A DNA stretch of 64,000 bases from the NCBI GenBank assembly GCA_046957575.1, contig JBKUOG010000004.1:62001-126000 (forward strand), given 5' to 3'. The position numbers were made by a program, and so were the translations under genes. This DNA is from UMGS1370 sp046957575 (GTDB lineage: Bacteria; Bacillota; Clostridia; Lachnospirales; Lachnospiraceae). The notes under the pieces are model-generated. The model had not been told where the DNA came from and searched no databases. It worked only from the letters and a program-made list of their open reading frames with translations. Below are positions 42,734 to 52,322 of this stretch, one piece after another (the first letter of the stretch is position 1; each line of letters opens with the position of its first letter).

Positions 42734-43648
42734 CTAAAATGGTTCAATATTTTTTGCAGATATTTTTTTTCGGATTGCCGGAATTTTAGACAGGGTATAC
42801 TCATATCCCGCCTCCATGGCCTCTTCCATGGCGGAAAACTCCAAAAGGCCCACATTTCTTTTCAACCTGGGCCGCAGTATCAGCACATCTTTCTGGGCAT
42901 GGCACCGCTCCAGACTTTCTCCCCGAATGGAAAATGAGCGGAATACCACATCTAAAATAGAACTTTTATCTGTCATTTCCAATTCTCCTCCGACATCAAC
43001 GCCTATGATCACGTCTGTTCCTGCCGCTGCCAGCAGATCAACAGGGAGATTGTAGGTAACTCCGCCGTCTGTCAGCATTCTGCCATCCAAACTTCTCGGC
43101 CAAAATACTGCTGGAAAACTGCTGCTCGCCATCATAGCGGCACACAAAAGTCCTGTTTTTTCCCAGATAATCTCTTCTCCAGCCACTTTCTGCCCTGCTT
43201 TCCATCTGCCGGACACCCCGTTTAAATTCGTATACACCACTGTTCTTCCAGAGTATAAATCCACTGTTGGAATCAAAATTCCTCTGACTGCCTCTTCAAT
43301 TTTAGCCCCTTTCGTAATCCGGCACAAGTAGGCAAACAGTTTCTCTCCCTTTAGAAATCCCTTTAAGCTAACAGAATCTCCCTTTATAAGCTGAGGAATC
43401 AGGCGAATCATTCCCACATAATCCGGATCGAAATAGCGCCTGCCATTTCTGCATAAATAGCGAACTTCCTCGGTTAGAGAAGAGATGCTCATACCTGCTG
43501 CAAAACACCCGGCCACAATACTCCCCGAACTGGTCCCGGCCACCACATCCGGCAAAAGCCCCTTTTCTTCCAGCGCCTTTAACACTCCTGCATGGACCGC
43601 TCCTTTTGCTCCCCCGCCGGACAATGCCAATCCATAATTCATACGCAC
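42734..43648 (-). CDS. Patatin-like phospholipase
   Basis: A 304-residue protein with the patatin motifs ALSGGGAKGAVHAGVL (oxyanion loop), VVAGTSSGSIVAGCFAAG (nucleophile GxSxG) and LTDGGVTYNLPVDLL (catalytic Asp). It is a RssA/YlbK-like bacterial lipase that should cleave acyl esters in the cytoplasm or at the inner membrane. No signal peptide is seen. It lies upstream of the sigma factor with a 52-base gap. Confidence 0.92.
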   Translation of the reverse strand: MRMNYGLALSGGGAKGAVHAGVLKALEEKGLLPDVVAGTSSGSIVAGCFAAGMSISSLTEEVRYLCRNGRRYFDPDYVGMIRLIPQLIKGDSVSLKGFLKGEKLFAYLCRITKGAKIEEAVRGILIPTVDLYSGRTVVYTNLNGVSGRWKAGQKVAGEEIIWEKTGLLCAAMMASSSFPAVFWPRSLDGRMLTDGGVTYNLPVDLLAAAGTDVIIGVDVGGELEMTDKSSILDVVFRSFSIRGESLERCHAQKDVLILRPRLKRNVGLLEFSAMEEAMEAGYEYTLSKIPAIRKKISAKNIEPF

Positions 43649-43716
43649 TCCTGCATGGTTTTTGATTAATCTATTCTTTACTTGCGATTTCTATGAACCC
43701 TGCAAAAGTCATATGT

Positions 43717-44111
43717 TCTTTTTTGACCTGCCTGTGTGGAGCGTATTGGGGATGTTATGTCTTCGGGGAATCGGCAGTACATTTCAGCAGCCGGCCATAC
43801 AGTCGATTATCCCGCAGCTGGTGCCAAAGACCAGTTAGTAAAAACAAACGGGTAGATGCAGCTTTTCAATTCCGGAACTAAAAAAATCAAAAAAAGAAGC
43901 AGCATTTTGCTGCTAAAATTAGAGATGGTTTTCAGTTGTCAGCCATGTACGCAGTGCAGTGGAGCTATCCTTTGCAATCGGCATGATGGTGTCCTCCCTT
44001 CTGTTTCCAGCATTTTGAAAGCGGCGCATCAAATCCGGTTTTCCTATATCAGCCTGTTTGGAATGGGCGCTTCGGGAAATGTCCACAGGATTCTGCCCAC
44101 TGCCTTTGTTG
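43717..44111 (+). pseudogene. Decayed MFS transporter gene
   Basis: Pieces of a macrolide-efflux-type MFS protein can be read in changing frames. DLPVWSVLGMLCLRGIGST and FQQPAIQSIIPQLVPK (43721-43829) are followed after a frameshift by DQLVKTNG and a TAG stop where the family has W. Further on, VELSFAIGMMVSSLLF appears at about 43950-44000 and then, after another shift, SYISLFGMGASG. A poly-A tract and a hairpin interrupt it. The gene has lost its start, several parts and its end. It explains most of the 460-base gap between the patatin and Crp genes. Confidence 0.6.
43881..43914 (-). terminator. Hairpin with T-run on the minus strand
   Basis: AGCAGCATTTTGCTGCT (43898-43914) is a six-base stem. 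On the minus strand it is followed by TTCTTTTTTTGATTTTTTTAG. It could stop the crp transcript about 200 bases after that gene. It interrupts the MFS relic. Confidence 0.65.
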
Positions 44112-44810
44112 TCATTCTTTGGTATGGGGCAAAGAGGGAGAAATAATCGGCGTTTTCAGCACAAACCGATTCCTCTTTACTTCCAGCCACCCTTCCTTTT
44201 GAAGTTTCCCTAATTCGCTGGACATGGCGCTCCGATCCACTGACAAATACTCTGCCAGTTCTTGGCGGTTAAATGGAACTTCAAAAGAAGGACTGCCTTT
44301 TTTTACTGCTTCTTCTGACAAATAAGACAATAACTTTTCCCTGGTTGTCTTTCTTGCCATATGGCGGATGTTTCGTTCCATCTGAATATTCTGTTCTGCC
44401 AGAATCCGAAGCATGTTCTGCAGCAGGCGGTTGTGGAAACCGCAGGCCAGGCTGCACACATTGATCATCCGTTTGTATTCCATAAAGACCACTTCGCAGT
44501 CTTCCAAAGCTGCCAGACTCACCGGAAGGATAGTGGCCTGGGCGCAGGCAAATTCCGGTCCGAACAAACTGCCTGGCTCTAAAATCTCAAATCGCTCTTC
44601 TCCTCCCCAGAAATCTTCCCGAATTATCTGCCCTCTGCCTGTTAAAATCATGGCAAAATCTGTTGCTGCCTGCCCCATTCTGCAAATCAATTCTCCAGTC
44701 TGAAATTGCTGCCGGTCTGCTGCCAGACACTGCAGCATGGTCGGAATTTCTTCATCCCGAAGTCCATAAAACAAAGGAGAACGCTTCAATACATATATAT
44801 ATTCGTCCAT
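44112..44810 (-). CDS. Crp/Fnr-family transcriptional regulator
   Basis: A 232-residue regulator with an N-terminal cyclic-nucleotide-binding fold (about residues 10-125; GELICRMGQAATDFAMILTGRGQIIRED) and a C-terminal Crp-type helix-turn-helix (VPFNRQELAEYLSVDRSAMSSELGKLQKEGWLEVKRNRFVL). No cysteine cluster like that of FNR is seen. The signal and targets are unknown. It is separate from argH by a 39-base gap. Confidence 0.92.
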   Translation of the reverse strand: MDEYIYVLKRSPLFYGLRDEEIPTMLQCLAADRQQFQTGELICRMGQAATDFAMILTGRGQIIREDFWGGEERFEILEPGSLFGPEFACAQATILPVSLAALEDCEVVFMEYKRMINVCSLACGFHNRLLQNMLRILAEQNIQMERNIRHMARKTTREKLLSYLSEEAVKKGSPSFEVPFNRQELAEYLSVDRSAMSSELGKLQKEGWLEVKRNRFVLKTPIISPSLPHTKE

Positions 44811-44849
44811 TTTGTTCGATTCCCGCCCTATTTGTTGGAATTACAACAA

Positions 44850-46226
44850 TTAATCCTGACTTAACTGTTCTTTATACAGCCGGATTACCTGCTCCATGGC
44901 CAGACGTCCCGGCGCTCCAATGGTTACTCTTTTTTCTACGCAGTTTTTCATGCTGATAGCCTCATAGATATCTTCCTCAAATACCGGGCTGATGGCCTTA
45001 TATTCTTCCATGGTCATCTCATCTAATGAGATTTTTTTATCAATACAAAACAGCACCAACTGGCCTACGATTCCATGAGCATCCCGGAAAGGAACTCCCT
45101 TTCCCACCAGATAATCAGCGGCATCTGTAGCATTGGTAAACCCGTTTTTCGCACTGGCTTCCATCACATCTTTGCGGAATGTCATGGTAGAAATCATGCC
45201 TGTAAACAGGGCCAGACATCCTTTGACTGTATCAATCGCGTCAAAAGCCAGTTCTTTGTCCTCCTGCATATCTTTGTTGTAAGCTAAGGGAATGCCCTTC
45301 ATGGTCGTCAAAAGAGCCACCAGCGCCCCATAGACCCGTCCGGTTTTTCCTCGAATCAGTTCTGCAATATCCGGATTCTTCTTTTGCGGCATGATGCTGC
45401 TTCCAGTGCTGTAGGAATCGTCTATCTCCACAAACTGGTATTCATTGGTATTCCAGATAATAATCTCTTCACAGAACCGGCTTAAATGCATGGAAATCAC
45501 AGACAGAGCGGACAGCAGTTCAATCAGATAGTCTCTGTCCGCCACAGAATCCATGGAATTTAAAGTGGGGCCGTAAAATCCTAACAGCTCTGCTGTATAG
45601 TCCCGATCCAGAGGATACGTGGTTCCTGCCAGAGCACCGGATCCTAATGGACAGTAGTTCATTCTCTCATAGATATCGGACAGTCTCCCCCGGTCTCTGG
45701 TAAACATTTCAAAATAAGCGCCCATGTGATGAGCCAGGGTAATGGGCTGAGCTTTCTGCAAATGGGTAAAACCAGGCATAAATGTATCCAGATTTTCCTC
45801 CATAATCACCAGAAGTTCCTGTAATAGTTCTTTTAAAAGGCTGTCTATTTCTTTGATCTCATCCCTGGTATACAGTTTCATATCTAAAGCCACCTGGTCA
45901 TTGCGGCTTCTGCCAGTATGAAGACGTTTCCCCGCCTCACCGATTCTCTTAGTCAGCGTTTCCTCTACAAAGGAGTGGATATCTTCCGCACCTGGCTCAA
46001 TCTCCAGCCTGCCGCTTTCCAGATCCTCCAAAATACCGGAAAGACCTGCTGCAATCTGTTCCTTATCTTCCTGGGAAATAATTCCCTGCTTTGCTAACAT
46101 GGCCACATGAGCCATACTGCCCTCAATGTCCTGACGGTAAAATTTCTGGTCAAAGGACAGGGATTCATTAAAATTGTGCACCAACTGGTTGGTCTCCTTG
46201 GTAAAACGTCCGCCCCATAATTTCAT
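44850..46226 (-). CDS. argH: Argininosuccinate lyase
   Basis: A 458-residue ArgH from the ATG at 46226 (MKLWGGRFTKETNQL), with GAGGAG upstream. Conserved parts are HTGRSRNDQVALD, TYPLDRDYTAELLGF and the fumarase-superfamily signature GSSIMPQKKNPD. It splits argininosuccinate to arginine and fumarate, the last step of the pathway. It is away from argG and the other arg genes, just after yfhO with a few bases between, so it may be transcribed with that gene. Confidence 0.97.
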   Translation of the reverse strand: MKLWGGRFTKETNQLVHNFNESLSFDQKFYRQDIEGSMAHVAMLAKQGIISQEDKEQIAAGLSGILEDLESGRLEIEPGAEDIHSFVEETLTKRIGEAGKRLHTGRSRNDQVALDMKLYTRDEIKEIDSLLKELLQELLVIMEENLDTFMPGFTHLQKAQPITLAHHMGAYFEMFTRDRGRLSDIYERMNYCPLGSGALAGTTYPLDRDYTAELLGFYGPTLNSMDSVADRDYLIELLSALSVISMHLSRFCEEIIIWNTNEYQFVEIDDSYSTGSSIMPQKKNPDIAELIRGKTGRVYGALVALLTTMKGIPLAYNKDMQEDKELAFDAIDTVKGCLALFTGMISTMTFRKDVMEASAKNGFTNATDAADYLVGKGVPFRDAHGIVGQLVLFCIDKKISLDEMTMEEYKAISPVFEEDIYEAISMKNCVEKRVTIGAPGRLAMEQVIRLYKEQLSQD

Positions 46227-46234
46227 AATAGCTG

Positions 46235-49117
46235 TCACTCCTCTTTTTCTGTTATTTCTGTCTCATTCATTTCTGATGCTTTTGTTATTTCTGATTCTGT
46301 TTCATTCGCCTCTATTGTTTCCGGCAGTTCTGCTTCTGCCTTCATTTCTTCTGGAAATTCTTCGTCTTCTTGTATTTCTTCTGGAAGTTCTTCGTCTTTT
46401 CGCCTTTTCAAAATTCCCAAAATACCAATAAATACCAGAATGATTACACTGCCTGCGGTAATCATGATTCCCTCTTTTAATCCCTGAGGCTGATACTTCA
46501 TGGCAATTGTGTGATGGCCCTCTGCCAAATCCACTCCTAAAAAGGTATCAAACAGTTTCTGTCCTTCTGCCGGCTTTCCATCTACCAAAATCTCCCAGCC
46601 CTCATCGTAGGGAATCGAAGTAAACAAAATCCCCGGTTGGCCGGCAGTGACTTCTCCTTCCAGCTCTGTATCATTCCACTTGGTCAGCCGCCACGGCATC
46701 CGGTTTAAAATATCGCAGGCCTCCGCCAGCCCGGTTTCATCAAACCGGTACGTCCGCACATCCATAATCTGACTGCTGTCGCAGGTCATGGACACTCTCT
46801 GCCCGCCTTCCAGATAGCCAAGTTCCAGGAGGTATCCTCTGTCTGTATTTTCAAAGGTTTTGGAATCCTCTCCGATAGTGACGGTCACATCTTTCAGCTT
46901 CCGGTTCATCACAAATGCATAATATTCGCCGGATTCCTCCGGAGTAAACTCGTACTGATTTCCAAACACTTCTCCGTAAGTCTCGATCAGCACCGGGCTG
47001 GCCCCGACTGCCATACACAAATCATTCTGCACATCTGCCGGATTTGCCATATCAAGCTGCCAGTAATCTTCCAGTCCCTTTTCTACCACAAATCCCAAAG
47101 GCAGTACATAGGTATTTTCATAGAGATAAGTTTCTCCTGACTCGGCCACATAGGACATGTGATTTTCATATTCCGGCTTTTCTGAATACAGCCCATATTT
47201 GACGCTAAACAGCGCGTCTACTAACGGCGTGCTTCCTGTAATGCTGTATGCATTGGTAGAACTTTCGCACCCGATTTTTTTGAAAAATGCAGATAAATCC
47301 GCATTAGCTGTAGAAGAAAACAGGGATACGGAAGGAAAATTCATCCATGCGCCATCATTTTTTGTCTTTCTTGTCACTTTTTCTACTCTGAAAAAACTGT
47401 CGTTGGGCAGTAAATCCATGACCAGATCCCGGACTTCTTCGTTGTCTTTTACATAACTGGTCCGACTTGTAGTCGTAACGGAAGTAATCGTCATATTTAC
47501 TGCGGACTCAATAGACACCAGGCCCAGGGTTATCAAGACCAGAATATTGCGGCTAAAGCGCTGATTTCTATAAAGATGCATCAGTCCTGCATAGGCTGCC
47601 AGGAAAATCAGGGCTGCATAAAACACAGCAAAGTGGAAATGGTCTTCTGTTACCAGTTTTTCCGCCAGTATCACAAATCCTGCTGATGCAAAAAACGCTA
47701 TGGATATATGGCTTTTCGGCGTTTCCTTTAAGTGCATATACGCCCGGTAGCAAATCACCAGCATTAAAAAGATATAGATAAAGGACTGACGGCAGGGCAG
47801 ACTGTTGGGATAATGAAATCCATGCCAGATAAAATTTAATACATTTACAGAAAAGCTGGCATAAAAGATGAGAAGCATTCCCGAATAGACTGCCTTTTCC
47901 TTTGCACTGATTTTTTTGCATCCCAAATACAGCAAAAACAGCAGAAATACTGCTACGCCGCAGTAAATGTTGGGCCAGTGATCCAGTCCGATTTCTGTCT
48001 CTACATTGCCGATGTGTCGAGCGATCATGTCAAATATGGAAAAGTAGGAACTTACCGTCTTGGGGAAATTGAAATCCCCGGAAGCCGTTGCCTGCAGAGC
48101 AAAAATCTCTGGAAGCAGCACTGCGGCTGCCAGACCTCCTGCAAGCAGAGAATATACGGTAAACTGCCAAATCGCCTGAAACAACCGTTTCCATCCCTGA
48201 AATCCTTCCAGAATCAAAAGTGCTCCAAAATAAATAACCATAAAAATGCAGATCATAATGGAGATATAATAATTAGAAAGGATAGACATTCCCAGTGCAA
48301 TGCAGTAAAGAAACCCTTTCTGCTCTTTTACCAGCCGTTCCAGTCCCAGCATTACAACAGGGAACAGGATAATACAGTCCAGCCACATAATATTCCAGCT
48401 GTAAGCTGCCATATAACCGGACAGCGCGTAGAAAATACCAAAAAACGCTGCGCCAAAGTCTCTGGTCCTGCAGTGCCTGCGCAGATACCAGGCCATGGAA
48501 AGTCCTGCCAGTCCAGTCTTTAAGACGATGGAATAGGTCATAAACTCAATAATCAGGTTTTTGGGGCAGAATATCAAAAGCCAGTTTAAGGGACTTGCCA
48601 GATAATAGGCGTAAAGGGCTGAGAAATTTACGCCCATTCCCACATCCCAGCTGTAAAGCAGACTTCCTCCATGGGTCAGCTTGTATTGAAATTCAGAAAA
48701 GAACGGCGCATACTGGTGATACATATCCGTTCGTAAAAAGCTTTCTTCTCCAAATGGAAAAATCCCTCTCTGAAGGAAAATAATCAGCATGATAAGAACC
48801 GGGACGAGAAAGGCGGCTACCAGTCCATCTCCCGGCCGGATAAAGTTTCGGATGGTTATCTCCTCTTCATCCTCTTCTTCACAGCCTGTTTGATCCTCAA
48901 ATTCCTGTACGTATTCCACTTCTTCTAAAAACGGTTCTTCTGCCTGTACAGACTCTGCTTCTTCCTCATAAGAGTCCTCCCCTTCCATAAGGCGGCTATA
49001 CTCTTTCTGGGCGCTTTCCAGGGCTTCTGCCGCCGGAAGGCTTTTTTTCTCTCCATCCTGCATATCCAGCAATTCCTCCAATTCTCTGGAAATCCGCTCT
49101 ACCTCTTCACGCTCCAT
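46235..49117 (-). CDS. YfhO-family membrane protein
   Basis: A 960-residue polytopic membrane protein. After an acidic cytoplasmic N-terminal stretch of about 90 residues come about twelve helices (residues 95-530), with the family motif FLRTDMYHQYAPFF and a WNIMWLDCIILFPVVMLGLERLV loop. An extracellular domain of about 330 residues follows, then one helix and a Glu-rich tail of about 60 residues. YfhO proteins resemble GT-C glycosyltransferases and act in glycosylation of lipoteichoic acid. Together with GtrA next door, a cell-surface sugar-transfer role is likely. Confidence 0.9.
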   Translation of the reverse strand: MEREEVERISRELEELLDMQDGEKKSLPAAEALESAQKEYSRLMEGEDSYEEEAESVQAEEPFLEEVEYVQEFEDQTGCEEEDEEEITIRNFIRPGDGLVAAFLVPVLIMLIIFLQRGIFPFGEESFLRTDMYHQYAPFFSEFQYKLTHGGSLLYSWDVGMGVNFSALYAYYLASPLNWLLIFCPKNLIIEFMTYSIVLKTGLAGLSMAWYLRRHCRTRDFGAAFFGIFYALSGYMAAYSWNIMWLDCIILFPVVMLGLERLVKEQKGFLYCIALGMSILSNYYISIMICIFMVIYFGALLILEGFQGWKRLFQAIWQFTVYSLLAGGLAAAVLLPEIFALQATASGDFNFPKTVSSYFSIFDMIARHIGNVETEIGLDHWPNIYCGVAVFLLFLLYLGCKKISAKEKAVYSGMLLIFYASFSVNVLNFIWHGFHYPNSLPCRQSFIYIFLMLVICYRAYMHLKETPKSHISIAFFASAGFVILAEKLVTEDHFHFAVFYAALIFLAAYAGLMHLYRNQRFSRNILVLITLGLVSIESAVNMTITSVTTTSRTSYVKDNEEVRDLVMDLLPNDSFFRVEKVTRKTKNDGAWMNFPSVSLFSSTANADLSAFFKKIGCESSTNAYSITGSTPLVDALFSVKYGLYSEKPEYENHMSYVAESGETYLYENTYVLPLGFVVEKGLEDYWQLDMANPADVQNDLCMAVGASPVLIETYGEVFGNQYEFTPEESGEYYAFVMNRKLKDVTVTIGEDSKTFENTDRGYLLELGYLEGGQRVSMTCDSSQIMDVRTYRFDETGLAEACDILNRMPWRLTKWNDTELEGEVTAGQPGILFTSIPYDEGWEILVDGKPAEGQKLFDTFLGVDLAEGHHTIAMKYQPQGLKEGIMITAGSVIILVFIGILGILKRRKDEELPEEIQEDEEFPEEMKAEAELPETIEANETESEITKASEMNETEITEKEE

Positions 49118-49119
49118 GT

Positions 49120-49542
49120 CTAATCCCCTTTTTTTCTGGTTTCTTTAAAAATCCAGAGTTTGCTGAATACATAGTTCATAACCAGGTTGACCACTGATAC
49201 AATAAATTTTGCCACATAATTATTCCACTTCAGCCATCCGACCATAACCACCATCATAATCCAGGTTAAAATGCCGGATACTCCCCTGCAGGCCACAAAA
49301 GCCGAAAATTCTTTCCACAGATAGGAGGGTCTGAAGTTAAAATTGCGAAATACAATCAGTTTATTTACCACATAGGCAAATGCCACTGCAGCCACCCAGG
49401 AAACTGCCTGGGCAATCTTATAGTCAATGCCGGATTCACACATGACAGCATATACCACCCAGTCTACCAGAGTGGTCAGTACGCCGCATACAATATAGGA
49501 AATCGTCTCATAGTTGAACACTTTTTTCCATAAGGTTTCCAT
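49120..49542 (-). CDS. GtrA-family membrane protein
   Basis: A 140-residue protein with four membrane helices. The family pattern is YIVCGVLTTLVDWVVYAVM at the N terminus and KFIVSVVNLVMNYVFSKLWIF near the end. GtrA proteins are thought to help move undecaprenyl-linked sugars across the membrane. It lies two bases upstream of yfhO, so the two are coupled, which fits a shared role in decorating the cell surface. Confidence 0.92.
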   Translation of the reverse strand: METLWKKVFNYETISYIVCGVLTTLVDWVVYAVMCESGIDYKIAQAVSWVAAVAFAYVVNKLIVFRNFNFRPSYLWKEFSAFVACRGVSGILTWIMMVVMVGWLKWNNYVAKFIVSVVNLVMNYVFSKLWIFKETRKKGD

Positions 49543-49607
49543 CTTGCTATTCTCTCCCTTTATCCTTCTTTCATTCTTCCCATTTTTCTATTCTACCCTT
49601 AGTTTCC

Positions 49608-50642
49608 CTACTTTGCAAGCAGATCCTCTGCTCCTTTTGAGTAGTGAATCCTGCCGTCTTCTGTGATGAAAAATGCCTCGATCCCTTCTATAGAGTCAAT
49701 CAGTTCCATCCCTTTTTCAAGTCCCAGAGAAAAACAGGTGGTACTTAGGGCGTCGCCGTCCACAGAAAAAGGAGAAACAATAGTCACATCCGTCAGTCCA
49801 TTCTGGTACGGATATCCATTTTTTGGGTTTAAAATGTGGTGATAATTGACTCCGTCTTTGACAAAATTGCGCTCATAGACTCCGGAAGATACCACTGACT
49901 GATCCCGAATCTTTAACACTGCCGCCTGTTCATATCGTCCGCCAAACGGCTCTCTAAGACCAATCCGAAACGGCTCTTTGCTCACCTGTTCTCCCACACA
50001 GAGCACATTTCCTCCCAGATTAATCACTGCGCTCTCCACACCCTGTGTTTTTAAATATTCCTTGAGCTTATCGGCGATATAACCTTTTGCAATAGCTCCC
50101 AGATCAAGCTGCACCTGACTGTCTGCCAGTTCAACTGCACTGCCTGACACCCGGACTCTTTCATATCCCACCTTTTTCACTGCTTCACGAATGGAATCTT
50201 CTGTCGGAACCGTTTTCTCCCCGCTTGTAAAATCCCATAAATCTGACAAAGGCCCAATGGTAATATCAAAAGCCCCGTCTGACAGTTTGCTGTAATACAG
50301 CCCTTTTTCAATCAGATCGGCTGTTTCCTGGGAAACCTCTATCCTGGTTTCGTCCGGTTTCCGGTGATTAATCCGGTAAATATCGCTTCCTTCTATGGTT
50401 TTGCTGAGCAGGTTCTCATAATAGCGGCACAACTCTCCACATTGGTCCAAAATAGCAGTATTTTCTGTATCATACAGGGTTATGGTGATAAAGGTGTTAA
50501 ACGCAAAAGCAGACAAGGTTACCGGCTCTGTCTTCTTTTTTGCGCCTCCAAGAAAACTGTAAATAAATAAAACTACTGCTGCAAGCACAACTGCTGGCAT
50601 AAAAAATCTCTGCCAGTCCCTTTCTTTTCCATTTCTTTCCAA
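49608..50642 (-). CDS. apbE: FAD:protein FMN transferase
   Basis: A 344-residue ApbE-family protein with an N-terminal membrane anchor (FFMPAVVLAAVVLFIYSFLGG). Motifs are FNTFITITLYD, ISDRINHRKPDE-like RINHRKPDET, FDITIGPLSDLWDF, LDLGAIAKGYIADKL, SAVINLGGNVLCVG and SPFSVDGDALSTTCFSLG. It attaches FMN to Thr or Ser of extracellular or membrane flavoproteins such as Rnf or NqrC subunits. No flavoprotein target is next to it. Confidence 0.93.
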   Translation of the reverse strand: MERNGKERDWQRFFMPAVVLAAVVLFIYSFLGGAKKKTEPVTLSAFAFNTFITITLYDTENTAILDQCGELCRYYENLLSKTIEGSDIYRINHRKPDETRIEVSQETADLIEKGLYYSKLSDGAFDITIGPLSDLWDFTSGEKTVPTEDSIREAVKKVGYERVRVSGSAVELADSQVQLDLGAIAKGYIADKLKEYLKTQGVESAVINLGGNVLCVGEQVSKEPFRIGLREPFGGRYEQAAVLKIRDQSVVSSGVYERNFVKDGVNYHHILNPKNGYPYQNGLTDVTIVSPFSVDGDALSTTCFSLGLEKGMELIDSIEGIEAFFITEDGRIHYSKGAEDLLAK

Positions 50643-50717
50643 TTAACTCTCCCGTCTGTCTCCAAAACTTAAGGACGCACCGGATCAATCCGGCAGCGCC
50701 CCTAATCCTTTATCTCT

Positions 50718-52013
50718 TTATTTATCTTTCCAATCTGCCAGCAGTTTCTCCACACTGACCAGTTTCACGCACAGGGAAAACAGATCCATGGCAATCTCTA
50801 AGTCATTTAACGGCGGATAGGTGGGGGCAATCCGAATATTGCTGTCTTTTGGGTCCTTTCCATATGGGAAAGCAGCTCCGGCTCCGGTCATGGTAACGCC
50901 TGCCTTCTTGCACTTTGCCACAATCTCTTTTGCACAGCCATCCATAGCTTCAAAAGAAATAAAATAGCCGCCTTTTGGACAGGTCCACTCTCCAATGCCA
51001 AGACCTCCCAATTCCCTCTTAAGTGTTTCTTCCACCAGTTCAAACTTGGGGCGAAGAATGTCTGCATGGCGTCTCATGTGCTCTACCATGCCATGAATAT
51101 CTCCAAAAAACCGGACATGGCGAAGCTGATTCACCTTGTCATGGCCAATGGTCTGGTTCTTTAGCTGATGGCGGATATCTGCCAGGTTATTTAAAGAAGT
51201 GGCCAATGCCGCCATACCGGATCCTGGAAAACTAATCTTGGAAGTGGAAGAAAACTTATATACCAAATCCGGATTGCCGGCTCTCTTGCACTCTGCCAGA
51301 ATCTCAATCAAATGGTCCTGATCATGATCGTACAAATGATGAACTCCATATGCATTGTCCCAGTAAATACGGAAATCTCTGGCTGCTGGCTTTAAGCGGG
51401 CAAACCGGCGGACAGTTTCATCTGAATAGGAAATACCCTGGGGATTGGAATACTTGGGAACACACCAGATTCCTTTAATGGTCTCATCTTCTGCTACCAG
51501 ACGTTCTACCAGATCCATATCCGGTCCAGTGAGGGTCATGGGAACGTTGATCATCTCAATCCCAAAATACTCAGTAATGGCAAAATGGCGGTCATATCCC
51601 GGAACCGGACATAAAAATTTTACCTTATCCAGTCTGGCCCATGGTGTGCTTCCCATAACGCCATGAGTCATGGAACGGGCAATGGTGTCATACATCACAT
51701 TTAAACTGGAATTGCCATAAATAATAATATTGTCCGGATTTACCTCCATCATATCGGCCAGTAATTCCTTGGCTTCGCGGATTCCGTCCAAGACTCCGTA
51801 ATTGCGGCAGTCCGTACCGTCATCGCAGGTTAAGTCTGAACTGCTGTTTAACACGTCCATCATGCCCATAGACAGATCCAACTGCTCTACACATGGCTTT
51901 CCTCTGGACATATCCAGTTTTAAGTCTTTGCCCTGGTATTCCCGGTACTGGGCCTTTAAAGACTTTCTTAAATCCATCAGCTCTTCTTTTGTTAGTTCAG
52001 CATACGGCTTCAT
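50718..52013 (-). CDS. Type Ic aspartate aminotransferase
   Basis: A 431-residue PLP enzyme of the class I subgroup Ic (family Asp_aminotransf). Seen are LDMSRGKPCVEQLDLSM, CRNYGVLDGIREAKELLADM, NSSLNVMYDTIARS, the PLP lysine in YKFSSTSKISFPGSGMAAL and a C-terminal DSNIRIAPTYPP. The subgroup converts aspartate and 2-oxoglutarate to oxaloacetate and glutamate. It is monocistronic; the ATG follows GAGGAAAA. Confidence 0.92.
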   Translation of the reverse strand: MKPYAELTKEELMDLRKSLKAQYREYQGKDLKLDMSRGKPCVEQLDLSMGMMDVLNSSSDLTCDDGTDCRNYGVLDGIREAKELLADMMEVNPDNIIIYGNSSLNVMYDTIARSMTHGVMGSTPWARLDKVKFLCPVPGYDRHFAITEYFGIEMINVPMTLTGPDMDLVERLVAEDETIKGIWCVPKYSNPQGISYSDETVRRFARLKPAARDFRIYWDNAYGVHHLYDHDQDHLIEILAECKRAGNPDLVYKFSSTSKISFPGSGMAALATSLNNLADIRHQLKNQTIGHDKVNQLRHVRFFGDIHGMVEHMRRHADILRPKFELVEETLKRELGGLGIGEWTCPKGGYFISFEAMDGCAKEIVAKCKKAGVTMTGAGAAFPYGKDPKDSNIRIAPTYPPLNDLEIAMDLFSLCVKLVSVEKLLADWKDK

Positions 52014-52163
52014 CAGTTTTCCTCCTCGCTGTTATTTGGTATGGGGTGTTGGGAATGCCTTCCTTAATATAAGGATTCGGCGCAATTGTGAATATAATAG
52101 CACAAATTTTTCAAATATACTACCCCTTATTTTTCCCGGACTGTATCAGGAATTTCAACAAAT

Positions 52164-52313
52164 GTAACCGTTCAGCCCTGCATCTTCCTGCCAGCTGTAA
52201 GCGGACAAGAAGCGTCGGACGTCCGCCCTATGAAGATTCCGACAGGAAAACTCTTATGAAAACAAGTTTCAACGCTTTTTCCTGTCGGAATCTTCGCATG
52301 GCTGAACTGTTAC
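52164..52313. mobile_element. MITE copy C, 150 bp, IS66-type ends
   Basis: Ends GTAACCGTTCAGCC and GGCTGAACTGTTAC. The flanks CAACAAAT (52156-52163) and CGACAAAT (52314-52321) are an 8-base target duplication with one mismatch. The long inner arms are AAGATTCCGACAGG and CCTGTCGGAATCTT, a changed but still paired version of copies A and B. It ends 9 bases upstream of the -35 of the MATE gene. Confidence 0.93.
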
Positions 52314-52322
52314 CGACAAATC

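Noticed and set aside
43919..43984. Minus-strand 21-codon frame with a good GGGAGG site and a terminator just after it
   Set aside because: It lies antisense to the MFS transporter relic, whose plus-strand similarity explains the sequence. No family match was recognised.
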